A stretch of 36,162 nucleotides of DNA from Streptomyces sp. E2N166. GTDB lineage: Bacteria > Actinomycetota > Actinomycetes > Streptomycetales > Streptomycetaceae. Numbering within the stretch: position 1 is the first letter of the stretch; each line of letters opens with the position of its first letter. This document shows positions 8,763 through 16,534 of the stretch, piece by piece. The stretch lies in the NCBI RefSeq assembly GCF_003671715.1, contig NZ_RAIF01000006.1, forward strand, positions 851,276 to 887,437. Direction: 5' to 3'. The notes below the pieces were generated by a model. That model made no database searches. It was not told where the DNA came from and saw only the letters and a program-made list of their open reading frames with translations. Made by a program: the position numbers and the translations under genes.

Positions 8763-9983
8763 TCAGGCATTGGGCGCGAGGTCCGTTCCGGCGCCCCGGC
8801 GGCGTACCGCCACCAGGTCGGTACGGGGTTCGGCGGCTGGCGCGGCCGTGGCAGCCGCACCGCACACCCCGCCGCCCGCGTGGGATCCGCATCCGCCGCT
8901 CTTGTGCGAGCCGCAACCGGCACTCTCGTGAGACCCGCATCCGGCGCTCTCGTGGGAGCCGCAGCCGCCGCCGGCCGTCGCCCGGTGCTCGGGCAGCGTC
9001 ACCTCGCCGGCGCCCTCCACCTCGAACCCGGCGTCCGCGATCATCTCCAGGTCGGCCTTGCCGGCCTGGCCCTCGCTGGTGAGGTAGTCGCCCAGGAAGA
9101 TGGAGTTCGCCAGGTTCAGGGCGAGCGGCTGCATCGAGCGCAGGTGCACCTCACGGCCGCCCGCGATCCGCACCTCCACGTCGGGGCAGACGAACCGGAC
9201 CATCGCCAGGATCCGCAGACAGCGCTGCGGGGTGAGGTGCCACTCCTTGGCCAGCGGGGTGCCCTCGAACGGGATGAGGAAGTTCACCGGGACGGAGTCC
9301 GGGTCGAGCTCGCGCAGCGAGTACACGACGTCGACGAGGTCCTCGTCGCTCTCGCCCATGCCCGCGATCAGACCCGAGCACGCCGACAGACCCGCCGCGT
9401 GCGCCTTCTGCACGGTGTCGACGCGGTCGGCGTAGGTGTGAGTGGTGGTAATGTCGGCGTACGTGGACTCCGAGGTGTTGAGGTTGTGGTTGTAGGCGTC
9501 GGCGCCCGCCTCGCGCAGCCGCTCGGCCTGGCCGTCGGAGAGCAGGCCCAGGCAGGCGCACACCTCGACGCCCTCGTTCTGCTCCTTGATCGCCTTGATG
9601 GTCTCGGAGACCCGGTCCACGTCCCGGTCGGTCGAACCGCGCCCGCTGGCCACCAGGCACACGCGCTTGGCGCCCCCCGCCAGGCCCGCGGCGGCGGCCT
9701 CGGAGGCCTCGTCGGGCTTGAGCCAGGTGTACTTCAGGATGCCGGCCTTGGAGCCGAGCCGCTGGGAGCAGTAGGAGCAGTCCTCGGGACACAGCCCGGA
9801 CTTGAGATTGACGAGATAGTTGAGTTTCACCCGTCGGCCGAACCAGTGCCGGCGCACCCTTCCGGCCGCGGCCACCACGTCGAGCAGTTCGTCGTCGGAG
9901 GTCGCGAGGACGGCCAGCGCCTCCTCGCGGGTCGGCAGCTCGCGCCGAAGCCCCTTGTCCACCAGCGTGCTCAGCAGATTCAT
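8763..9983 (-). CDS. bioB: biotin synthase with Cys/His repeat tail
   Basis: Radical SAM enzyme that inserts sulfur into dethiobiotin. The [4Fe-4S]/SAM motif is CPEDCSYC (Cys65, Cys69, Cys72). Other BioB signatures are [37 protein letters not shown] and [11 protein letters not shown]. The ATG at 9983 is preceded by GAGGA with a 7 nt spacer; the open frame upstream of it is not BioB. At 406 residues it is longer than the usual 320-350: after residue 339 comes a four-fold 8-residue repeat of GCGSH-x-x-x type and a low-complexity tail. bioA, bioD and bioF are not nearby, so it is separated from the rest of the synthesis pathway but lies downstream of the bioY-bioM-bioN importer on the same strand. 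Confidence 0.96.
   Translation of the reverse strand: MNLLSTLVDKGLRRELPTREEALAVLATSDDELLDVVAAAGRVRRHWFGRRVKLNYLVNLKSGLCPEDCSYCSQRLGSKAGILKYTWLKPDEASEAAAAGLAGGAKRVCLVASGRGSTDRDVDRVSETIKAIKEQNEGVEVCACLGLLSDGQAERLREAGADAYNHNLNTSESTYADITTTHTYADRVDTVQKAHAAGLSACSGLIAGMGESDEDLVDVVYSLRELDPDSVPVNFLIPFEGTPLAKEWHLTPQRCLRILAMVRFVCPDVEVRIAGGREVHLRSMQPLALNLANSIFLGDYLTSEGQAGKADLEMIADAGFEVEGAGEVTLPEHRATAGGGCGSHESAGCGSHESAGCGSHKSGGCGSHAGGGVCGAAATAAPAAEPRTDLVAVRRRGAGTDLAPNA
8871..8966 (-). repeat. 4 x 24 bp tandem repeat inside bioB (GCGSHESA units)
   Basis: Four in-frame copies of a 24 bp unit encode [24 protein letters not shown] and GCGSHAGG (residues 340-371 of BioB). The units differ at several third codon positions, so the amino-acid pattern appears to be maintained. 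The regularly spaced Cys and His residues could bind a metal ion; the rest of the tail is Ala/Arg-rich. Confidence 0.9.
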
Positions 9984-10093
9984 GGCGTTGATCCTCACGC
10001 ACTGGCGGCGGTTGGCAAAGGGACCGGGAAAATTTGGCTCATCACCGCTGTGACGCCCACCACGGCAAATGTCCTGTCGCGGAGCCGACGACC

Positions 10094-10576
10094 TCAGAGC
10101 AGCATGAGACGGCAGCCCAATTCTCGTACGGCAGGACTGGTGTAACAGTAGGCGGCACGCGCCACGGTGAGGACTCTGCAGCCCAACTCGTCGGCCAGCA
10201 AAGCAGTGTGACAGCCCGCCAGGACCTCCGGGCCTTCGACACGGACCGCGGAGCTGGAGGCATACAGCCGTCCGGCGGCTATGGACGCGTTCAGATCCAT
10301 CTCGACGACCTCGACGCCCGGACCGGCACACAGGCGGCGCACCAATGTGGCGACGTCCGGCCGGTGGCTTCGGGAGCAATGCTCGTCCCAGCAGGTGCGC
10401 ATACCGCTGGCGGTGGCGACGGCGAGGGCCGAGACGGTCAGGGTGAGCCCCCCGCGGCCCACACTGGCGCGCATCTCCTCGGCCGGGGCGGTGTGCTCCG
10501 TCGCCAGCGCGTACAGGGCGAACGAATCAGCCACTACCGCCTTGCTGTTGAGCGGTCCGGCGTCGAGTACGGCCAT
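10094..10576 (-). CDS. PIN-domain-like protein, degenerate
   Basis: A 160-residue protein with a strong ribosome binding site (GGGAGG, 6 nt before ATG 10576). The N-terminal [11 protein letters not shown] resembles the first strand and acidic residue of PIN ribonucleases, and the later pattern of a helix followed by [11 protein letters not shown] resembles the end of a PIN fold. Several of the expected catalytic aspartates are not evident (for example GCHTALLA where PIN domains usually begin DA-x-IAA), so nuclease activity is doubtful. There is no partner antitoxin gene next to it. It lies between bioN (128 bp upstream) and bioB (110 bp downstream) on the same strand. The existence of the gene is well supported, the family only moderately, and no function can be named. 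Confidence 0.6.
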   Translation of the reverse strand: MAVLDAGPLNSKAVVADSFALYALATEHTAPAEEMRASVGRGGLTLTVSALAVATASGMRTCWDEHCSRSHRPDVATLVRRLCAGPGVEVVEMDLNASIAAGRLYASSSAVRVEGPEVLAGCHTALLADELGCRVLTVARAAYCYTSPAVRELGCRLMLL

Positions 10577-10704
10577 ACCTTGCCTCCCGGCAAAATTTTA
10601 TGACTACGTCGATCTTGAAGGAAGACCTGATCCCGGCCATCGTGCGACCGAAGAATTTTCGCCCGGACACTCAGCAGGAGGCATGTGAAGCAGCGTCCGG
10701 ACGG

Positions 10705-11304
10705 TCAGGTGCTCTCGAAGCCCCGGGCGTCCAGCGCCTCCGATATGGCATCCGCCATGGTCAGCGTCTTGAGAAGCAGGGGCAGCAGCAGGGCCAGCGG
10801 CCGGCGTTCGACACCCCGGGCGCGCTGGGCGGCGCGGATCTCTTCGGCCTTCTCCCGGATGAGGGGGATGAACCTCAGAGTCAGGCCGATCAGGAAGGCT
10901 ATCCGGCCGGGTCGCATCCCGACGAGCGCGAGGGGGCGCGCCGCGCTCTCCAGCGCGTCCACGATGTGCGAGGTGCGACTCGTCATCGTCACCAGGCTGG
11001 CGAGCAGCAGCAGGGCAAGCAGCCGCAGAACGGTCATCGCGGCCTCGTGCCACCCGTTGGCCCACACCTGGAACACGGCCAGCAGCAGCGCGACCACCCA
11101 TAAACCGCGCAGCTGGCGCCCCAGTTCCCGGTAGGGGATCAGCGCGATCCTCCACAGCACGAGGACGACCGTCCCGCAGACGGCCGTGAACCACAGTTCG
11201 TCCACCAGGAACACCGTGAGGCAGGTGACCAGCAGGACGACCAGCTTGGGCCCGGCAGGGGCGCGGTGCAGGACGCTGTCGCCAGGGCGGTAGAGGCTCA
11301 GCAT
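10705..11304 (-). CDS. bioN: energy-coupling factor transporter transmembrane protein, BioN type
   Basis: A 199-residue membrane protein, the T component of the ECF biotin importer that couples BioM ATP hydrolysis to movement of BioY. It has several hydrophobic segments (LVVLLVTCLTVFLV, GLWVVALLLAVFQVW, LRLLALLLLASLV) and both conserved cytoplasmic coupling motifs, AAQRARG and ALDARGF. The start overlaps the end of bioM by 7 bp (ATGCTGA), implying translational coupling. Codon 68 is TTA (11101-11103), so full translation should need the bldA leucyl tRNA. That is notable because TTA is nearly absent from this window. Confidence 0.93.
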   Translation of the reverse strand: MLSLYRPGDSVLHRAPAGPKLVVLLVTCLTVFLVDELWFTAVCGTVVLVLWRIALIPYRELGRQLRGLWVVALLLAVFQVWANGWHEAAMTVLRLLALLLLASLVTMTSRTSHIVDALESAARPLALVGMRPGRIAFLIGLTLRFIPLIREKAEEIRAAQRARGVERRPLALLLPLLLKTLTMADAISEALDARGFEST

Positions 11305-11978
11305 GCGCCCATCAGCTCCAGGTAGAAGGCGATCGAGACGTCGGGCGGGCCATCGGCCACGAGGCGCCCCTCGTCGAACACCAGCACCCGGTCGAAACCC
11401 TCCAGCAGATCCATGTCGTGGGAGACGACGACCACGGGCTGCTCCAGCTCCGCGATGACGCGGGAGATCTGGCGCTTGCTCCGCAGGTCGAGCATGGTGG
11501 TCGGTTCGTCGAAGACGACGTATCGGGGTGCGGTCGCCAGCACCGAGGCAATGGCCAGCCGCTGTTTCTGGCCACCGCTGAGCAGGTGGGCGGGCTGGTC
11601 GCGCAGATCACCAAGCCCGTTGTCCTCCAGGGCCTGCTCGACCCGCTGGTCGATTTCGGCCTTGCTCAGACCGCGGTGTTTGAGGCCGAACGCAAGGTCC
11701 TCGGCGACGGTGGGCATGACGATCTGAAGGTCGGGATCCTGGAAGACAAAGCCGACCCTGGCCCGTACCTTGCGGCCGTCCTTGCGCGTGTCCAGACCAT
11801 CCACCGTGACCGTCCCGGACGTGGGCACGACCAGCCCGTTCAGCAGCCGGGCGAACGTACTCTTGCCGGAGCCGTTGGCTCCCACGACGGCCACCCTGCG
11901 CTCGCTCAGTTCGACGGAGACGTCCTGCAGCACGGTGCGGTCGCCGTAGCGGTGCTCGACTTTCTCGATACGGAACAT
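11298..11978 (-). CDS. bioM: ECF transporter ATPase, BioM type
   Basis: A 226-residue ABC ATPase that powers biotin uptake together with BioN and BioY. Visible motifs in order: Walker A GANGSGKST (about 34-42), the Q-loop FVFQDPDLQIVMPTVAEDLAFG typical of ECF/cobalt-type ATPases, signature LSGGQKQR, Walker B YVVFDEPTTMLD and the switch histidine in VVSHDMD. It begins 6 bp after the end of bioY and overlaps bioN by 7 bp, so bioY-bioM-bioN form one translationally linked unit. Confidence 0.94.
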   Translation of the reverse strand: MFRIEKVEHRYGDRTVLQDVSVELSERRVAVVGANGSGKSTFARLLNGLVVPTSGTVTVDGLDTRKDGRKVRARVGFVFQDPDLQIVMPTVAEDLAFGLKHRGLSKAEIDQRVEQALEDNGLGDLRDQPAHLLSGGQKQRLAIASVLATAPRYVVFDEPTTMLDLRSKRQISRVIAELEQPVVVVSHDMDLLEGFDRVLVFDEGRLVADGPPDVSIAFYLELMGAC

Positions 11979-11984
11979 GCCAGC

Positions 11985-12566
11985 CTACCGGGTGCCCGAA
12001 CGGGAGGGGCCTGACGTCGTCGCGACCGGGGCGAGCAGCGGGTGGGTGCGGCGCACGGCAACGGCGGCCAGCGCGGCCAGGACGCACTTGGCGACGTCGC
12101 CCGGCACGAACGCCCACATGATCGTGAACGCCTGGCCCAGGCTGATGTTCGCCACGGCGGCCATGAACGGCAGCCCGATCGCGTAGACCACGAGAACGCC
12201 GCCGACGAGGTTGGGCACGAGGGCGACGGCCAGGTTGTAGCGGGCCCAGAGCCGCTCGGTGAGATAGCCGACCACCAGGGCGGCAAGGGGCCAGCTCAGC
12301 ACGAAGCCGCCGCTCGGCAGGAAGAAGATGCCCATGCCGCCGCGCCCGCCGGGAAGCACGGGGAAGCCGACCGCGACGAGGAGGACGAACACCAGCAGCG
12401 CGAGGCCGCCGCGCCGCCAGCCGAGGATGCTGCCGGCCAGCATCACGCCGAGGGACTGCGCGGTGATGGGCACCTTGCTGAAGGGCAGTTCGATGGCGGG
12501 GAACAGACCGAGCGCGACGACTATGGCCGCGAACAGGGCGATGTAGACGAGGTCCTTCGTCTTCAC
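11985..12566 (-). CDS. bioY: biotin transporter substrate-binding (S) component BioY
   Basis: An integral membrane protein of 193 residues that binds biotin and is energised by BioMN. The N-terminal VALGLFPAIELPFSKVPITAQSLGVMLAGSILG block with its PITAQ motif is the hallmark of BioY, as is the later GGMGIFFLPSGGFVLSWPLAA. About six transmembrane helices can be traced. The GTG at 12566 is chosen because GGAAGG lies 7-8 nt upstream; a GTG nine codons earlier (12593) has no ribosome binding site. The gene starts about 60 bp after the thioesterase stop on the same strand, and only a 5 bp stem (CCACG/CGTGG) lies between them, so read-through from the NRPS block is plausible. Confidence 0.94.
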   Translation of the reverse strand: MKTKDLVYIALFAAIVVALGLFPAIELPFSKVPITAQSLGVMLAGSILGWRRGGLALLVFVLLVAVGFPVLPGGRGGMGIFFLPSGGFVLSWPLAALVVGYLTERLWARYNLAVALVPNLVGGVLVVYAIGLPFMAAVANISLGQAFTIMWAFVPGDVAKCVLAALAAVAVRRTHPLLAPVATTSGPSRSGTR

Positions 12567-12625
12567 TGGGGGTTTCCTTCCGGGGAGGGCCACGGCGCGT
12601 GGGGAAGTGGGGAGGCGGCAGCCGG

Positions 12626-13402
12626 TCAGTCGAGTGCCGTCAGGTCGGACACCGCGCGGGCGAGGGCCGGTGCGCCGGCTTCGGAGAGCACGTCGAGGTG
12701 TCCGCCGGGGACCGTGCGGACGCGGTAGCCGCCGGGGAACATCGCGGTCCAGTCGGCGCGGTCACCGCTCGTCTCCGCGGACTCCTCCGCGACGACCACG
12801 TCGGCCGGCCCGAGGTAGGGGCGGGCCTCGTGGCCGGCCCATGCGGTGCAGTTGGCCTCGACGGTGGCGTACACCGTGCGGGCGGCGCGCAGGTCGAACC
12901 CCGGGGAGTGGGTGGCGCACCAGCGGGCCACCTCCGCGGCCCGGCGCTCCGGATCGAGTGCGGTGAACCGGGCCAGGCTGAGGTCCAGTCCCGCGCCCTG
13001 GCCGATGTACCAGAACATGGTGACGGGCGAGGGGGCGCTCTGGGGTCCCGGAGCGATGGGGGTGTCGAGCACGAGAAGCCGCGGGGCGGGCAAGCCCCGG
13101 GCCTTGGCCTGGTGTGCCATCTCCACCGCCACCAGCGCACCGTAGGAATATCCGATGAGCCGGTCGGGCCCGCGGCCGGTCTTGCGGATCACTTCGTCGA
13201 GGGCCAGTCGTGCATGTCGCTCGACGCCGTGGTCGGCGGGACCGAGACCGGTGAGCATCACACCGTGCACGGCGAGTCGGCTCCGTACGAGGTCGGCGAA
13301 GGCGCAGGCGGGACGCAGGCCGCCGTCGACACCGGGCAGGAAGTGCGCCGTGTCGGCGCTCTGGCTGTCGTTGAGCGGCACGACAACCGCGCGGGCCGTC
13401 AT
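12626..13402 (-). CDS. stand-alone NRPS-type thioesterase (alpha/beta hydrolase)
   Basis: A 258-residue alpha/beta hydrolase of the NRPS thioesterase family. The catalytic triad can be read as Ser86 in GYSYGA, Asp113 in LVLDTP and His235 in PGGHLDVL. The opening FLPGVDGGLRPACAFADL resembles integrated (type I-like) TE domains more than the editing type II enzymes, yet it is a discrete protein. It overlaps the upstream adenylating-enzyme gene by 4 bp (ATGA). Possible roles are release of the peptide, editing, or shuttling an acyl group between free carrier proteins; the sequence does not decide. No other TE is present in the window. Confidence 0.88.
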   Translation of the reverse strand: MTARAVVVPLNDSQSADTAHFLPGVDGGLRPACAFADLVRSRLAVHGVMLTGLGPADHGVERHARLALDEVIRKTGRGPDRLIGYSYGALVAVEMAHQAKARGLPAPRLLVLDTPIAPGPQSAPSPVTMFWYIGQGAGLDLSLARFTALDPERRAAEVARWCATHSPGFDLRAARTVYATVEANCTAWAGHEARPYLGPADVVVAEESAETSGDRADWTAMFPGGYRVRTVPGGHLDVLSEAGAPALARAVSDLTALD

Positions 13403-14997
13403 GACGGCTGACCGGTGCGCGGCGCGAGCTCGGCGAGGAGACCGTCACCGCGGTGCGCACGTGCGAGCCAGCCGTCCACCTCGGCGCGGGCGACCTTGCC
13501 GCTGGTGGTGCGCGGCAGGGCGGGCACGGTGTAGACCCGGACGGGGACCTTGTAGGAGGGCAGCGCGGCGCGGCAGCTCCGCACGACGTCGGGGTACGCG
13601 GGCGGACCGTCGCGGCCGGAGCACGCGATCACGGCGACCAGAGCGGTGCCGAGGAAGGCGTCGGGAACTCCCGCGACCACTGCGTCGTCGATGCCGGGAA
13701 CGGCGCGCAGCACGGTTTCGACCTCGTCGGGGTAGACGTTCCAACCACCCGTGATGACCATACGACCCTTGCGGCCGACGAGGTGGAGGGTGGCGTCGGC
13801 GTCGAGGTGCCCCTGGTCGCCGACGGTGACCCAGCCGCCCGGAGCGAACAGCCGCGTCTCGTCGGCCGCCCACAGGTAGCCGCGGCTGACATAGGGACTG
13901 CGGACATGGATCTCGCCGGGGACACCCGCAGCGCACACCCGGCCGTGCGGGTCGCGCACTTCGATCTCGACGCCTGGGAAAGGATGCCCGACGCCCTTGC
14001 CCCGGCCTCCACGAGGGTGCTGCAGGACACTGATGAATCCGGTCTCGGAGGCGCCGTAGTAGTCGACGAAGCGGGCCTGGGGAAACAGCCGGGCGGCCTT
14101 GCTGACCAGGTCCGCATCCAGCCGGGCTCCACTGCTGATGCAGATGGTGACGCTGTCCAGGGGCGGCTGGCCGGGAGGGGTGTCGCGGCACAGAGCGTGC
14201 AGCATGCTGGGCACCAGGGAGAGTCTCTGCACCCGGTGGGCGCGTACTGCGCGCATCAGTTCCCGTGCCTCGAAGCGACGTGCGCCGACGAACGTGGTGC
14301 CGGCGTCGAGCGCTTCGGCCAGGGCGTACAGAGTGACGCCGTGCTGAAGGGGGCCGGGGGCCGCGGAGACCTGGGCGGTGGCGGTGTCGAAGAACGGGGC
14401 GCCGAGGGCGAGACTGGTGCGCCAGCAACCGCGCGCCATGGCGAACGCTTTGGGGGTGGAGGTGGTACCGGAGGTGAATCCGACGAAGAAGACCGAGTCG
14501 TCGTCGCCAGAGGTCAGTTCCCTCTCCGGATCGGCGTCGTGGTGCGCAGCGAGCCAGCCGTCGTAGGAATCCGGCGCCGAGGGATCGCCGTCGAGCATGA
14601 CGACGGGGATGTCCAGGGCGGTCGCAGCGTCGGCCGCGGCGCTGCGGGCCCGCTGGGTGACGAGCAGATCGGGCCCCAGACGACGCAGCACCTCGGCCGT
14701 CTGGGCGGCGGACCACTTGGGGTCGAGCAGGGCGCATGCCGCGTCACCGGACGTGGCGCCGACCAGTAGTTCGGGAAGCTGGGAGGCGTTGTCGGTGAGC
14801 ACGGCGACGAGGTGAGAGGGCAGGTGGATGTCGCCGAAGGGGGCACGCGGCCTGCGGGGCAGATCGCGTAGGGCCCGTGCGACGCGGGCGCCTCGCCCGG
14901 CCAGCTCCCGGTAGGTGGTGGTCGTGCCGTCGAGGACGACCGCCACGGTGTCCGGATCACTGAGGCCAGCACGGAGCACACGGGATGCGAAGGGCAT
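13399..14997 (-). CDS. acyl-CoA-ligase-like adenylate-forming enzyme
   Basis: A 532-residue member of the ANL superfamily, closer to acyl-CoA ligases than to amino-acid A domains. Motifs: FTSGTTSTPKAFAM (P-loop, but with Ser where the second conserved Gly sits and Ala after PK), PGPLQHGVTLY, VDYYGASETGFISV, VTVGDQGHLD, GGWNVYPDEVE (typical of CoA ligases) and the catalytic lysine in PRTTSGKVARAEV. The gene begins 2 bp after the small carrier protein gene and overlaps the TE gene by 4 bp, so it most likely activates an acid and loads it on that carrier. BlmVI of the bleomycin pathway begins with an acyl-ligase-ACP pair; here the same functions are free-standing. Substrate unknown. Confidence 0.88.
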   Translation of the reverse strand: MPFASRVLRAGLSDPDTVAVVLDGTTTTYRELAGRGARVARALRDLPRRPRAPFGDIHLPSHLVAVLTDNASQLPELLVGATSGDAACALLDPKWSAAQTAEVLRRLGPDLLVTQRARSAAADAATALDIPVVMLDGDPSAPDSYDGWLAAHHDADPERELTSGDDDSVFFVGFTSGTTSTPKAFAMARGCWRTSLALGAPFFDTATAQVSAAPGPLQHGVTLYALAEALDAGTTFVGARRFEARELMRAVRAHRVQRLSLVPSMLHALCRDTPPGQPPLDSVTICISSGARLDADLVSKAARLFPQARFVDYYGASETGFISVLQHPRGGRGKGVGHPFPGVEIEVRDPHGRVCAAGVPGEIHVRSPYVSRGYLWAADETRLFAPGGWVTVGDQGHLDADATLHLVGRKGRMVITGGWNVYPDEVETVLRAVPGIDDAVVAGVPDAFLGTALVAVIACSGRDGPPAYPDVVRSCRAALPSYKVPVRVYTVPALPRTTSGKVARAEVDGWLARAHRGDGLLAELAPRTGQPS

Positions 14998-14999
14998 GG

Positions 15000-15266
15000 T
15001 CAGCCGTTCCCCTCGGGTGCGCCCGTCGCCGGCGGGTCCTCGACGAGCCGGAAAGCGAGTGCGCGGGCCGTGCGGTGGGCGAACAGCAGGGAGGGGTCGA
15101 GGCCCCGGCCGGTGAGGGCCGCGATGGCGGCGGCGGCCTGGACGGCGGTGAAGGAGTCACCGCCGGCGCTGAAGAAGTCGTCGGTCGCGGTCATCCGGTC
15201 GTTGCCGGAGCAGGTCCGGAACTGCTCCAGGACCAGGCTCTCGATGGTCTGCGCCGTCTCGCTCAC
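15000..15266 (-). CDS. free-standing acyl/peptidyl carrier protein
   Basis: An 88-residue single carrier domain with the phosphopantetheine site FFSAGGDSFTAV (Ser38). GGDS rather than GGHS/GGNS is often seen in carriers served by acyl-type or Cy partners. Its ATG overlaps the stop of the upstream A-core/PCP gene by 4 bp, and the adenylating enzyme follows 2 bp later, which makes that enzyme its likely loader. It acts in the cytosol as a tethered-substrate shuttle. Confidence 0.92.
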   Translation of the reverse strand: MSETAQTIESLVLEQFRTCSGNDRMTATDDFFSAGGDSFTAVQAAAAIAALTGRGLDPSLLFAHRTARALAFRLVEDPPATGAPEGNG

Positions 15267-16534
15267 GAGGCGTCTCCTTCAGTCGGGATCAAGGTGTTTC
15301 CTTCCGTCGGGGCCGGGGGTGTCCGGGTGCGGTCCGTCCGGTGCGCGGTGGCGAGGGCGGCGGCGTACGCGGCCGGCGTGCGGTGCCGGAAGAGGAGGTC
15401 GACGGGTATGTCGTGGCCGAGTCTTCCGGCCAGCGCGTCCGTGACGAGAACCGCGGTGAGGGAGTTGCCCCCGAGCGCGAAGAAGTCGTCGTGGGCGGTG
15501 ACACCGGTGTGTTCCAGCACCTCCTGCCAGCACTGGATGACCGCGCGCACCACCGTCGGATCGGCACCCGCGCAGGCCTGCGAGGATTCGTCGGGCCCGG
15601 CGGGCCCGGGTCCTTCCGCGACCGGTGGAGCGAACGGCGGCGGCGTGAGCAGGCGGGCCAGGGCGGTGGCAGCCGCCGTGCCAAAGGGTTCGGCGGCGTT
15701 GCCGGCGATCGGGCGCAGAGGGAAGCGGGTGCGGGCCTCGATGCGGGCGCGGGTGACCGCGTCGAGGTCCGGGCTGGTCCATACGACCTTGTGGGAGAAG
15801 CCGGCACGCAGGAGGTGGAAGGCCGTAATGCTGCTGAGGGCGAGACTGTCGAGGAGCATCGCGGCCGGCAGCCGGGTATGGGTGGCGTGCTGCTGCGTCA
15901 TGGTGTCGAGCGCGGCGGCGATGTCGTCGTGGTCCGGAGTGTCGGGGACGGCGAGGCGGGAGCCGGACAGCAGGGTCAGCAGGACTTCGACGACGCCGAA
16001 CGTCTCCTGGAGCGGTGTGCGGTGCAGCACGGTGTCGCCGGGGGCCAGACCCAGTGCGTCGCGCTCGGCGAGCAGAGCACGCGTCAGGTCGCCCTCGACG
16101 AGGAGGGCCGATGGCGTTCCTCCCAGACCGGTCACCGCGCACACCGGACGCTCCGGGTCGGCCGGAGGCGCGGGCAACGGCACCTGGAACGTGGCGCGGT
16201 CGAGCGCGAGGTCGGCGCTGTCGAGCACCATGTCGCCATACGGCGGGCCGTCGGGGTCGAGCACCGTGAAGGCGGCGCCCGCGCCGAGCACGCCGAGGAG
16301 GCCTGTCGTCACGTCGGGGCCCGGGGGCAGGCGTAACCCCACCAGCGCTCCCGGCGGGAGGTCGCGCAGACGCAGCAGGCGGGACAACCGCCCTGCTTGG
16401 TCGAAGAGTTCACGGTACGTCAGGGACGTGTCGGCCCTGGTGACGGCCACGGCGTCCGGGACGAGCCGGGCTCGTCGGCGCAGCAGCGCGTACAGGGGCG
16501 GGATCACGGCCGAGGTCACGGGGGCCGACGTCAT
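15263..16534 (-). CDS. NRPS protein: decayed A-domain core fused to intact PCP
   Basis: A 423-residue protein. Residues 10-310 align with the N-terminal core of an adenylation domain (DAVAVTRADTSLTYRELFDQ, then AGAAFTVLDPD), but the ATP-binding loop is reduced to GLGGTPSALLVE with no TSG-x-T-G-x-PK, the A4/A5 regions are barely recognisable, and the motifs from A6 to the catalytic lysine, i.e. the C-terminal lid, are absent. It cannot be an active adenylating enzyme. The PCP that follows (about 327-400) is intact, with FFALGGNSL and Ser358, so it should be charged in trans. Codon 67 is TTA (16334-16336). The ATG at 16534 overlaps the stop of the upstream C-containing gene by 4 bp; the open frame continuing upstream is an antisense-free shadow with no homology. 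See the partner gene at 16531-18462, which carries a decayed lid. Confidence 0.9.
   Translation of the reverse strand: MTSAPVTSAVIPPLYALLRRRARLVPDAVAVTRADTSLTYRELFDQAGRLSRLLRLRDLPPGALVGLRLPPGPDVTTGLLGVLGAGAAFTVLDPDGPPYGDMVLDSADLALDRATFQVPLPAPPADPERPVCAVTGLGGTPSALLVEGDLTRALLAERDALGLAPGDTVLHRTPLQETFGVVEVLLTLLSGSRLAVPDTPDHDDIAAALDTMTQQHATHTRLPAAMLLDSLALSSITAFHLLRAGFSHKVVWTSPDLDAVTRARIEARTRFPLRPIAGNAAEPFGTAAATALARLLTPPPFAPPVAEGPGPAGPDESSQACAGADPTVVRAVIQCWQEVLEHTGVTAHDDFFALGGNSLTAVLVTDALAGRLGHDIPVDLLFRHRTPAAYAAALATAHRTDRTRTPPAPTEGNTLIPTEGDAS

Noticed and set aside
8880..10145. 421-codon plus-strand open frame opposite bioB
   Set aside because: Antisense shadow of a clear biotin synthase; no ribosome binding site or homology.
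10577..10704. Possible small plus-strand gene starting at 10600
   Set aside because: The frame continues antisense through bioN and reads as a low-complexity shadow; no family match.
12567..12625. Terminator between the thioesterase gene and bioY
   Set aside because: Only a 5 bp stem with a 3 nt loop could be found, too weak to call.
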